From contig JADFPM010000001.1 in assembly GCA_022562335.1 (NCBI GenBank), positions 1 to 33,640 on the forward strand: a stretch of 33,640 bases of DNA, read 5' to 3'. Shown here one piece after another: positions 1-7,220 of the stretch (the first letter of the stretch is position 1; every line of letters starts with the position of its first letter). Position numbers and translations under genes: made by a program. The notes under the pieces were generated by a model. The model worked only from the letters and a program-made list of their open reading frames with translations, did not search any database and had not been told where the DNA came from. Source of the DNA: Chloroflexota bacterium (lineage in GTDB: Bacteria > Chloroflexota > Dehalococcoidia > Lucifugimonadales > UBA3495).

Positions 1-235
1 CTTGAGTTATCAGGCGTTCCGTGGCGCGGCGTGCTTGCCGGGCCAGACTGGCGTCGTCGTAATGGACCAGTTCCAGACCAAACCCGGCGGTACCGGGCCG
101 AATAACAATGCCGCCGGCTTTATTGACGTCGTCCACCCAGGCCATAAGTCCGGCCAGCACCTGGTTTCCCTGCACTTGGAACTGGCCGGTGAGGGAAACC
201 GGGACTCCGGCTTTTATGACACGGGCACCTGGCAT
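1..235 (-). CDS. ABC-type (branched-chain amino acid type) solute-binding protein, N-terminal part
   Basis: Only the first 78 codons lie in the window; the gene runs off the left edge. The protein begins almost directly with the first strand of a type I periplasmic-binding fold (Peripla_BP_6/LivK family): residues 6-17 read VIKAGVPVSLTG, followed by a QGNQVLAGL helix, a DDVNKAGG turn and a LVHYDDAS strand. These match the family pattern (PLSLTG, G.., iN..GG, vyDD). The start ATG at 235 has a GAAGGA ribosome site 9 nt upstream. No signal peptide or lipobox precedes the domain, which is unusual for a transporter component. It may therefore be a cytoplasmic sensory domain, perhaps fused to signalling modules beyond the edge; this is inference. 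It lies 124 nt downstream of the FIST gene on the same strand and could be co-transcribed with it. Confidence 0.7.
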   Translation of the reverse strand, partial: MPGARVIKAGVPVSLTGQFQVQGNQVLAGLMAWVDDVNKAGGIVIRPGTAGFGLELVHYDDASLARQARRATERLITQ

Positions 236-359
236 ATGGGAAATCCTTCGTCAGAAAACGGGGGTAATAAGGATTTGATACCCGCAAACCCAGCCACTGG
301 CGCCCGGCTGCGGGAGCGGGAGTCGCGCTGGTTTGGGCAGGCGGGATCAGGGGAGAGGT

Positions 360-1544
360 TTAGTAAGCGACCCGGAAAATCCCGAATGAGCTGGTGTAAC
401 CGTGCAGGAACGTGGTGCCGCTCACCGGGCCGATCTCTCCGTTGCAGAAAAACCCTCCCAAGGGAACGGACCCCAACTTATCTTGGAAAAGCTCGGTATC
501 GTGATTTGGGCGCCCGTAAAGGTGTTCGCCCCGGCCCAGACAGGAGAACAAAAGCGCCCCTTGGGCCTGGTTCTCCCGGTTTTCCTCGGCATAACGTTCC
601 AAAACCTGGGTCAGGTCGTCGGCGGACGTCTGGGCGTCGCGGAGGTGGAACTGGACCAGCTGGCCTTCTTTCAACATCTCGCCTATGGCTAGGACTCCGG
701 TGCGGTCGTCCATGCCCACCACGTTTCTTATCAAAAAATCTCCCTGCTTTGGGTCGTCGATGAACTCATCCATCACCACGCCCAGAAACAGGGAGTTGCG
801 CATCAGTTCCTTATCGCGGTCGTCGGATTTTTCGAATATCTCCTTTAGTACCGTCATGGGAGGCTGGCCATCTAATTCGGCCAATATGTTGCGTCTGCTC
901 TCGGTGACCCGCATCGGCTGGCCCACCGGGCGGCAGCCCTGGGCCACCACGGTGTCCACGGTGATGTTGCCGTGCAAGGCCACTCCCACCGCGCCCGACC
1001 GATATACCTGATCTCCCAGAAAAAGGGCGTTGCCGCCTTGCTGTTGCGCGCCGCTGGCCATACCGCCGATCTTGGCCGACTGGCTGAAAGCGTAATCAAG
1101 CCCCAATAGCAGGTTTTGCACCGGGAACGAGAAGGGATCGGCCAGCATCACGAACTGTGGCGACAAGCCCGACGTCACGTTGACCGCTTCCTCCCAGGCT
1201 TCGGGGGCCGCATCCAGGTCTGGCAGGCTGTCCCCTTCCAGGTGGAACTCCACTATCTCGACTCCAGGCAGACTGGCGGCCGTGATAGATACGGCGGGCC
1301 GTTGTTCCACCTCCTGGCCGTTTCCGATGATGCCACCGCCGGAACATCCCAAGACCACCACCGAATCAAGACCTTGCCGGATCAACTCCGACACCCGGTC
1401 GTATCCGGCTTGATGATGGGGGGACACAAAGGCCACCGCCAGGTGGGGGACTTCATCTTGCATCTGGGTCTGTAGAATGGCGATACATTCTTTGATCGCA
1501 TCTTCCAAGTTCGTTTGCTCTGATATAGATGAAGCCCACTTCAT
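360..1544 (-). CDS. FIST-domain sensory protein
   Basis: A 394-residue protein with the full FIST_N plus FIST_C layout. FIST (F-box and intracellular signal transduction) domains are thought to sense small ligands such as amino acids inside the cell. The N-terminal half carries the glycine-rich VVVLGCSGGGIIGNG segment, typical of the family's 'GCS..G.i..' strand, and the EIVEFHLEGDSLPD region. The C-terminal half carries QGALLFSCLGRGEHLYG, which matches the family's 'LlFsC.gRg..l.g' motif, and ends with PLGGFFCNGEIGPVSGTTFLHGYTSS, the usual 'GfY..GEi.p....lHg.T..'-like ending. The start at 1544 is preferred over upstream in-frame ATGs because GAGGA lies about 9 nt ahead and family homology begins there. 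No membrane segment and no output domain are visible. The binding-protein gene downstream suggests a shared ligand-sensing role. Confidence 0.88.
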   Translation of the reverse strand: MKWASSISEQTNLEDAIKECIAILQTQMQDEVPHLAVAFVSPHHQAGYDRVSELIRQGLDSVVVLGCSGGGIIGNGQEVEQRPAVSITAASLPGVEIVEFHLEGDSLPDLDAAPEAWEEAVNVTSGLSPQFVMLADPFSFPVQNLLLGLDYAFSQSAKIGGMASGAQQQGGNALFLGDQVYRSGAVGVALHGNITVDTVVAQGCRPVGQPMRVTESRRNILAELDGQPPMTVLKEIFEKSDDRDKELMRNSLFLGVVMDEFIDDPKQGDFLIRNVVGMDDRTGVLAIGEMLKEGQLVQFHLRDAQTSADDLTQVLERYAEENRENQAQGALLFSCLGRGEHLYGRPNHDTELFQDKLGSVPLGGFFCNGEIGPVSGTTFLHGYTSSFGIFRVAY

Positions 1545-1912
1545 ATTGCGAATCCTCACGGACGATATTAGCTTGGTTGCAAGTATACCAACATGACGGC
1601 GGTTTGATAGCATCGGCCGGCGATCCGCCGAATCCCGCGATTTTCGATTTCCCCACATGTTGAGACTCCGAAACTGGTGAACCGGGGCTTCCTTTTGCTT
1701 GACACTGCCCGGAGGCCTAATTACAATTTTCACCAGCCACCAACCTGCCAGCCGCATGGTTGATGGCGCTGGGGGGCCGGACGTTTTCCGCCGTGATCAA
1801 ACCACCAACCGCATCCACTCCATCGAATGATTCTGCGAATCATGCTGCCCCTTTGGGCAACATCCCTTCTCAATCGGAATCAACCGTCCCGGGAAAATAG
1901 ACATACATTTCC
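1545..1912. other. Divergent intergenic region between FIST gene and yvcK
   Basis: This 368-nt stretch separates two divergent genes and holds the promoter of each. An extended -10 for the FIST gene is at 1582-1590 on minus. Toward yvcK there are two short inverted repeats: ATGATTC/GAATCAT with a 3-nt loop (1827-1843), and TGCCC/GGGCA just after it. Neither is followed by a T tract. I see no convincing coding sequence; an in-frame upstream extension of the FIST gene exists but lacks family homology. Confidence 0.4.
1582..1590 (-). promoter_or_regulatory. Extended -10 promoter element of the FIST gene
   Basis: The minus strand reads TGGTATACT, an extended -10 (TGn followed by TATACT, 5 of 6 to consensus). 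It lies about 38 nt before the FIST start codon. No good -35 is visible at the usual spacing, which fits an extended -10 promoter. Confidence 0.4.
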
Positions 1913-3274
1913 ATGTCTAAATTCATGCATTTCCTCACTTCCCGAAGGATCGGCCGGGCAGTCCTCATACTCTTGGTGCCGGGCATTGCCCTCAAGCGTT
2001 GGCTGGCGATGGGCGCGTTCGGCGCAATATGCATCGCCCTGGGAATCGTCTTTGCCCTGAAGATCTCGCTTTGGCCGGGGTTCACCTCCCTCGCGGAGAT
2101 CATCAGCCTCAGGGGCGAACCAGCGATGTTAAGGGCAGGGGTTTTCATCGGGGTCGGCATCGTCATCGCCACGGCTTCCTCCATCTATCTAGCCCGGTCG
2201 TTGACCACCATCCAGGTGCGCCGGCGCCACTGGCGGCTGTTGGATTCCCTCTATATCGAACGGGTGTTGGGAGCGGGGCCAAAGGTCGTGGTCATCGGCG
2301 GCGGCAGCGGGCTTCCAAACCTCTTGCGCGGGCTGAAACACTACACCGGCAACATCACGGCGGTGGTGACGGTGGCCGACGACGGCGGCAGTTCCGGCCG
2401 GCTGCGTACGGAATTGGGCATTCTGCCTCCCGGCGACATCCGCAATTGTCTCGTGGCGTTGGCCGACTCGGAAGACGTGATGCAACGCCTGATGGACTAC
2501 CGCTTTTCGTCCAACGGGCAACTAGACGGGCACAATTTTGGAAACATGTTCATCGCGGCCCTGGCCGGAATAGGCGGGGGTTTTTACCAAGGGGTGCAAA
2601 TAGCCGGTGAACTTTTGGCCATTCGCGGCCGGGTGATACCCTCGACCTCTATGGACGTTACCCTGGTGGCCAGGACGGTTTCCGGGCAACCCCTGATCGG
2701 GGAATCCAAGGTGGGCACGGCGCAAGACCCCCTGCAATCCATCGCCCTGCTGCCCGCCGACGCCGCCGCCCATCCCGACGCCCTACAGGCCATTGAAGAA
2801 GCCGACATGATATTGCTTGGCCCAGGCAGCTTGTTCACCAGCATAGTCCCCAACCTGTTGGTCCCGAAAATAGCCGAGGCCATAACCAATGCCCCCGCGC
2901 TAAAATTATACGTGTGCAACGTGGCCGGAGAGCCGGGACAAACCATGGATTTCTCCGTGCTGGACCATCTGGAGGTGGTCCGCCACTATCTGGGTCCGGA
3001 CTCCATAGACCTGGTTTTGGCCAACGATAACTTCGTCTCCCAGCCGAGTTCGGCGGGAGCCTATGCCGGCGGCGCGGTTGTGCCCAAATTGATTGAGGTT
3101 TCGCAGCCCTGGCGGGATTCGACCGTCTGCGTGCTGGCCGATGTCATCGATACCGGCAATCCCACCCGCCATGACCCTGTTAAATTGGCCACGGCGGTTG
3201 CCGAAACCTATCGGGACCACCGGGGCCGGCGGCGGCGTCTGCCCCGCAGGTGGTTGGGATTTGGGGAGAGTTAG
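1913..3274 (+). CDS. yvcK: YvcK/CofD-family UDP-GlcNAc-binding gluconeogenesis factor with N-terminal membrane segments
   Basis: A 453-residue protein. The C-terminal part from about residue 120 is a complete YvcK domain: VVVIGGGSGLPNLLRGLK (nucleotide-sugar binding glycine loop), VTVADDGGSSGRLR, and PPGDIRNCLVAL, all diagnostic of YvcK in the CofD superfamily. YvcK proteins bind UDP-GlcNAc and influence cell-wall synthesis and growth on gluconeogenic carbon. The first roughly 110 residues hold hydrophobic stretches at about 14-29, 34-52 and 76-96, so the domain is probably tethered to the inner face of the membrane. Classical Bacillus YvcK is soluble and about 320 residues. The usual partners rapZ and whiA are not adjacent. 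The ATG at 1913 has only a weak upstream ribosome site; 1925 is an alternative start. Confidence 0.9.
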   Translation: MSKFMHFLTSRRIGRAVLILLVPGIALKRWLAMGAFGAICIALGIVFALKISLWPGFTSLAEIISLRGEPAMLRAGVFIGVGIVIATASSIYLARSLTTIQVRRRHWRLLDSLYIERVLGAGPKVVVIGGGSGLPNLLRGLKHYTGNITAVVTVADDGGSSGRLRTELGILPPGDIRNCLVALADSEDVMQRLMDYRFSSNGQLDGHNFGNMFIAALAGIGGGFYQGVQIAGELLAIRGRVIPSTSMDVTLVARTVSGQPLIGESKVGTAQDPLQSIALLPADAAAHPDALQAIEEADMILLGPGSLFTSIVPNLLVPKIAEAITNAPALKLYVCNVAGEPGQTMDFSVLDHLEVVRHYLGPDSIDLVLANDNFVSQPSSAGAYAGGAVVPKLIEVSQPWRDSTVCVLADVIDTGNPTRHDPVKLATAVAETYRDHRGRRRRLPRRWLGFGES

Positions 3275-3433
3275 GTGGCTTCGACCCACATCCGATGCAA
3301 AATCCATTGTCTACCTAACCAGGCAGGCGCTAAAGGGATTTCGGGGGGTCTTCAGCATTTGAACCAGATGGTCCGCCCGGCAGGGTCTGATGCACCACCG
3401 ACGGTTTACCCCAAACCCTTTGGCGCCGCACCT

Positions 3434-4927
3434 CTAGGTGGGACTGCCGGACACCAACTGGACAGACCTACCCGCCTCAGATTGTTTTCTACAATGTTTT
3501 TGGTATCGGGAGTAGCGGCCTGGAGATCCTGAGGTCACACCATTCCAAATGAACCCCAACATGTTGGCGCCGGCCTTTTCCAAATTGCCCAGGGCCAAAA
3601 CCACCGCGTCCATCCTGGTGTTGGATGAATTGACCACCATCACGGAGCCGCCCACTTGGGCCGCCACCACCGCGCCATCGGCCAGTGATACCAGGGGAGG
3701 CGTATCCACCAAAACCATGTGATACTCGCTTTCCAGCTGTTTCAATAAGGCGCCCATACGGGGAGTCTTCAGCAAAGCAACTGGGTCGGCCGCCGGCGGG
3801 CCGCTGGTGATGACCTTGACACCGGAGTAAACCGTGTCGCGAAGCACGTCCTCCATTTCGATCTCAGGGTTGGAGAGGAAATCGCTCAGGCCGGCGGTGT
3901 TCTGCAACTTGAAGTAGGCGTGAAGCGACGGCCGCCGCAGGTCGGCGTCTACGAGGACCACCTTTTCCTGGCCGGAAGACAAGACACATCCGAGGTTGGC
4001 GATGAGACTGCTGCGCCCTTCGCCTGTGTCCGGGCTGGTCACCACTAAACTCTTGATGCCCTTATCCCTGGCCGCAAATTCTATGTTGGTGGCAACCTGC
4101 CTGATGGCTTCGGCTTCGCCGGTCGAGGAGGCGCCGTTCACCGCCAATATCCTGGCGCCTCCGGCGCTTTTGGGCCAACGGGGCACAACGCCCAGGTTGG
4201 GGATCCCGAACCGTCTCTGGAACATCGCGGCAGACCCGATGGCCGCCCGCTGGTAACCCAACAACATCACCAATCCAACGGACAGCAAAAGACCGGCCGC
4301 CGCTCCTAATATGGCATTTCGAGCGATGGGCCGTTGTGCCACGGAGACCGGATTGCCAGGCACTTCTGCAGGGGCCACCAGGGTAACCCTGCCGAATTCC
4401 GGCATCCTCTGTTCGATCACACCGCTCAACGTGGCTAAAACCGCACCGGATGTGGAGAAGAGCCCCATCGCCGACATCTGCCGGGACAACTCTTCTCTTT
4501 GGGCGGCGAATTGTTCCTCGCGGATAGAATCCATGTGGCCCACAAACGTCACGGCCACTGCATCGGCAATCCTCCTGGCCATCGCCGGTTCTTCGCTAAT
4601 GGCGCGGACCTCCAGGAACTGGGTTCCTTCAACCCGCCGGGCAGACAACATGGCCTTGATCTCATCTACGCTTAAAGGCAGCGCTGTCTGATCGATCACG
4701 CCTTTCAAAAAGGGCCTGGTCACGATCAAGCTGGGATAGCTGGCGGTGGCGGCGCTGCCCTCCAATAGCATGGTGGCTGTGGCCTCGTATTTTGGCGCCG
4801 GGACAGGTGAGGCCAGCCCGGCGCCGGCGATGATTCCCCCAATCAACAGAGGCGACGCTAAGAGCACCCACCACCATCTGCGAAAGTTGTCCAATATCTC
4901 TCGTAGGTCCAATGCCTCGTCTTGCAT
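3434..4927 (-). CDS. Polysaccharide chain-length regulator/tyrosine autokinase (Wzz-BY-kinase fusion) with altered Walker A
   Basis: A 497-residue fusion. Residues 1-230 form a Wzz-type chain-length domain with membrane spans at about 19-40 and 205-225, flanking an extracytoplasmic coil. Residues 255-465 form a CpsD/CapB-like P-loop domain. Walker A' is VVLVDADLRRP (323-333) and Walker B is MVLVDTPP (404-411). Tyr472 and Tyr475 near the C-terminus are a short version of the autophosphorylated Tyr cluster. These proteins control export of exopolysaccharide. The oddity is Walker A: residues 298-307 read SPDTGEGRSS, with Arg (codon CGC) where the family has the invariant ATP-binding Lys (GEGKS). 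The start at 4927 has AAGGAG about 12 nt upstream. No glycosyltransferase or flippase genes flank it, so it is an orphan here. It could be catalytically weakened. Confidence 0.9.
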   Translation of the reverse strand: MQDEALDLREILDNFRRWWWVLLASPLLIGGIIAGAGLASPVPAPKYEATATMLLEGSAATASYPSLIVTRPFLKGVIDQTALPLSVDEIKAMLSARRVEGTQFLEVRAISEEPAMARRIADAVAVTFVGHMDSIREEQFAAQREELSRQMSAMGLFSTSGAVLATLSGVIEQRMPEFGRVTLVAPAEVPGNPVSVAQRPIARNAILGAAAGLLLSVGLVMLLGYQRAAIGSAAMFQRRFGIPNLGVVPRWPKSAGGARILAVNGASSTGEAEAIRQVATNIEFAARDKGIKSLVVTSPDTGEGRSSLIANLGCVLSSGQEKVVLVDADLRRPSLHAYFKLQNTAGLSDFLSNPEIEMEDVLRDTVYSGVKVITSGPPAADPVALLKTPRMGALLKQLESEYHMVLVDTPPLVSLADGAVVAAQVGGSVMVVNSSNTRMDAVVLALGNLEKAGANMLGFIWNGVTSGSPGRYSRYQKHCRKQSEAGRSVQLVSGSPT

Positions 4928-5491
4928 CTGCTTACTCGCTCCTTTGGATCATCTGAGGGCCGGCAACCCTTCCGAATGCCTGCATAGGATATGGGTGGCC
5001 CGCTACGGCTCAGCCTCGGCCATTGAACGCGGCTTTTGCACTAAGCTTTCCCCTGGTGTAGGTCTTTCTGAATCGGTGGTGCAAACAACAACCCGGACGC
5101 AGGCCAAGGTATTTCCGGAGAATAGATGGTAGAGTCATTAGACCGTGGCAACCCTTTTTGTATCACCGATTCACCCATCACCGCAGGGTGATACCACCCT
5201 GGTACCATGGAAAGAACCCATGTATCTTATTGGTAAACCCATGGAATGGGACACGGTCCCCGGGCGGGCGGCCGATCAAGTCAACGTCGTATATGCCTGC
5301 TTCGGCCTGAAGACCGGCCACCATTGGCGACGGTTAAAACGCCAAGCCGAGACGTTGCCTCTTAAGGGGAAAAATCGTTGTACACCATGCCGGAACAAGC
5401 TATAATGCCGCAAGTCACGATGGTTCGGATTAGACTGATCCGCATTATGCAAACTCTTTAAGCGACTGGATTCGCTGATTTTATTTAATAT
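4928..5491. other. Intergenic region between the BY-kinase and VanZ-family genes
   Basis: About 560 nt without a convincing gene; an open frame on plus at 5145-5405 has no ribosome site and unnatural composition. The stretch contains several small inverted repeats on plus: GGGTG/CACCC near 5186-5199, CCCAT/ATGGG near 5239-5251, and TTGGCG/CGCCAA flanking a 10-nt loop near 5324-5345, the last enclosed by TCGGC/GCCGA. These could form a compact folded RNA just ahead of the strong promoter at 5378. I do not recognise a known riboswitch class in it. Confidence 0.35.
5378..5406 (+). promoter_or_regulatory. Sigma-70-type promoter of the VanZ-family gene
   Basis: TTGTAC at 5378-5383, a 17-nt spacer, and a perfect TATAAT at 5401-5406. 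Predicted initiation near 5413 would give a leader of about 80 nt before the ATG at 5492. This is the best consensus -10 seen in the window's intergenic regions. Confidence 0.6.
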
Positions 5492-5986
5492 ATGATCATT
5501 AAAGAGGTTTTTATAAGTAAATTTTCATTTACGACTCGCTGGGGATTCCGAATCGGCTTCGCGGCCGCTTTGGCCGGATGGATGACCCTGATCTTCTACC
5601 TATCGTCGCTTCCTGAGGAGCAGGTTTCGCGGTTGGGACCATACGACTCCCACGTCATTTCCAAGCTTGGCATCATACGCAGCTATATGGCTCACCTATT
5701 CCTCTTTGGCATGCTGGCATCTTTTATCCAGGCCACCCTATGGAGTTGGACCACATTTACCGATTACTCCCTCCGGGCCGCCCTTGCCGCAATCGTCCTG
5801 GCCGTCCTGTACGGTATATCCGATGAATTCCACCAGTCGTTCGTCGTGGGCCGAAACATGTCGCCTTCAGACATGATCGTAAACGCCCTGGGCGCCATCG
5901 CAGCCGTTGCCATACTGCGGCAGTCGGCGAAAGTCGTTTTCCATTCCCAGATCTCGCGTTTCAAACTCACCCCGTCCAAAACATGA
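5492..5986 (+). CDS. VanZ-family membrane protein
   Basis: A 164-residue protein with about four membrane spans (roughly residues 18-38, 62-84, 93-111 and 133-150). It carries the VanZ-family signature: HLFLFGMLAS in the second span, then YGISDEFHQSFVVGRNMSPSDMI followed by a glycine/alanine-rich final span. The D-E-x-x-Q and D residues of this motif are the conserved core. VanZ itself gives low-level teicoplanin resistance; the function of most family members, including this one, is unknown. The ATG at 5492 has no upstream ribosome site. A strong AAAGAGG lies inside the frame at 5499-5505, so the true start is uncertain. It stands alone behind the promoter at 5378-5406. Confidence 0.85.
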   Translation: MIIKEVFISKFSFTTRWGFRIGFAAALAGWMTLIFYLSSLPEEQVSRLGPYDSHVISKLGIIRSYMAHLFLFGMLASFIQATLWSWTTFTDYSLRAALAAIVLAVLYGISDEFHQSFVVGRNMSPSDMIVNALGAIAAVAILRQSAKVVFHSQISRFKLTPSKT

Positions 5987-6068
5987 ATACCATTCCATGG
6001 GGTGACCGAGCTCAATAACGGGCTATCCGAATCTTTGGCCATCCAAGCGGCATGGGGCGGTATCTCAC

Positions 6069-7145
6069 ATGGTGGCTGATCTAGACCAACCCAAGTCATT
6101 CGCCAGTGTCGACCGGTCTGGTCTCGGGGGGAGAATTCGCGCCCTGCCACAACAGTGCGCGGCGGGTTGGCGGCAAGGTATAGCATCATCGTATCCCCCG
6201 GAATGGGGCTCCAGCGGGAGTGTGATTGTCTGCGGCATGGGCGGGTCCGCCATCGCCGGAGACCTGCTTGCCGGCCTGATGGCGGACCAGAAAGGAGTGC
6301 CGGTCCGGGTGATCCGGGGATTTGATTTCCCTTTCCAGATAGACCCCGGCAGCTTGATCATAATCTGCAGCTTTTCCGGTAATACCCGGGAAACCATCTC
6401 CCTGTTCCACCAGGCCAAAGCAGCGGATGCAAGGATCATAGTGGCCGCCGGCGGCGGGATCATCGCCCAAGAAGCCGCCGACTCGGGGATTCCCCTGCTG
6501 AAGGTGGATCTCCCCGGCGAGCCCCGCAGCGCCGTGGGCTACAACCTGATGCTTCTGTTAGCCGCCCTGAACAAACTTGGTTTGTGGTCAATAGCCCAAA
6601 CGGAAGTGACCGCTTCCATTGATGCCTTGGAGAGCCAGGCGAGCCGCCTGGCGGAAGACCGGCCCTCACGGGACAATCCGGCCAAAGACCTGGCATTGCA
6701 GCTTCATGAAAAGCTGGTGATGGTCTGTGGAGGGGGGCTATTCTCGGGGCTGGCGCGGCGATGGAAAACTCAGTTTAACGAGAATGGCAAGGTCTGGGCG
6801 TGGCACGAAGAGATACCGGAATTGTTGCACAACGCCGTGGAAGCTTACGGTTCGCTGCCAGAGATCGAAAAGCGTCTGTCTGCGGTTATGCTGCGGCCCA
6901 ACCTAGAGGGCGACCCGGCAGACGCCCATTACCAGGTCGCGGCGGAGTTGCTGAGAAGCAATGGCATTCCTCTACATCTGGTCCAACCGCCGGAAGGTCT
7001 GGCGCCTCTGGGCCAACTGCTGACCACCATGATCATGGGGGATTACGTCAGCTACTACCTGGCCATCCTACAGGGAGTGGACCCATCGCCAACCCCCAAT
7101 ATTGTGCTGGGCAAAGACCATCTGGAAAGGTTGGCGGGCGGCTGA
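6069..7145 (+). CDS. Bifunctional phosphoglucose/phosphomannose isomerase
   Basis: A 358-residue SIS-domain protein. It should interconvert glucose-6-phosphate, fructose-6-phosphate and mannose-6-phosphate, feeding glycolysis or gluconeogenesis and sugar-nucleotide synthesis. Visible motifs are CGMGGSAIAGDLL (about 56-68) for the first SIS strand, SFSGNTRET (about 101-109) as the phosphosugar loop, and WKTQFNENGK followed by HEEIPELLHN (about 236-255), which holds the catalytic Glu and His of the PGI/PMI subfamily. The second SIS domain is the C-terminal one. This subfamily is common in archaea and Chloroflexota and replaces the longer classical Pgi. The start at 6069 follows a GGGGCGG stretch. 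The stop codon is embedded in a terminator hairpin. Confidence 0.92.
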   Translation: MVADLDQPKSFASVDRSGLGGRIRALPQQCAAGWRQGIASSYPPEWGSSGSVIVCGMGGSAIAGDLLAGLMADQKGVPVRVIRGFDFPFQIDPGSLIIICSFSGNTRETISLFHQAKAADARIIVAAGGGIIAQEAADSGIPLLKVDLPGEPRSAVGYNLMLLLAALNKLGLWSIAQTEVTASIDALESQASRLAEDRPSRDNPAKDLALQLHEKLVMVCGGGLFSGLARRWKTQFNENGKVWAWHEEIPELLHNAVEAYGSLPEIEKRLSAVMLRPNLEGDPADAHYQVAAELLRSNGIPLHLVQPPEGLAPLGQLLTTMIMGDYVSYYLAILQGVDPSPTPNIVLGKDHLERLAGG

Positions 7146-7159
7146 CAATAATCAGCCGC
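7138..7159 (+). terminator. Hairpin at the end of the isomerase gene
   Basis: GCGGCTGA (7138-7145), a 6-nt loop, and TCAGCCGC (7152-7159) form a perfect 8-bp stem that includes the isomerase stop codon. Only a short T-containing tail (TTGATCT) follows, so termination may be modest. It sits between convergent genes. Confidence 0.5.
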
Positions 7160-7220
7160 TTGATCTGACTCCGGGCCGTCCTCACGCGATTTTAGAACCC
7201 GAATCAATTGCCGATCTCTC

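Noticed and set aside
2..763. Long plus-strand open frame at the left edge
   Set aside because: It crosses the end of the FIST gene and the start of the binding-protein gene on the other strand, both with clear homology. Its translation is Arg/Gly/Pro-rich as expected of an antisense frame in GC-rich DNA.
5145..5405. 86-codon plus-strand frame before the VanZ-family gene
   Set aside because: No ribosome site, no recognisable domain, and it covers the -35/-10 promoter at 5378-5406.
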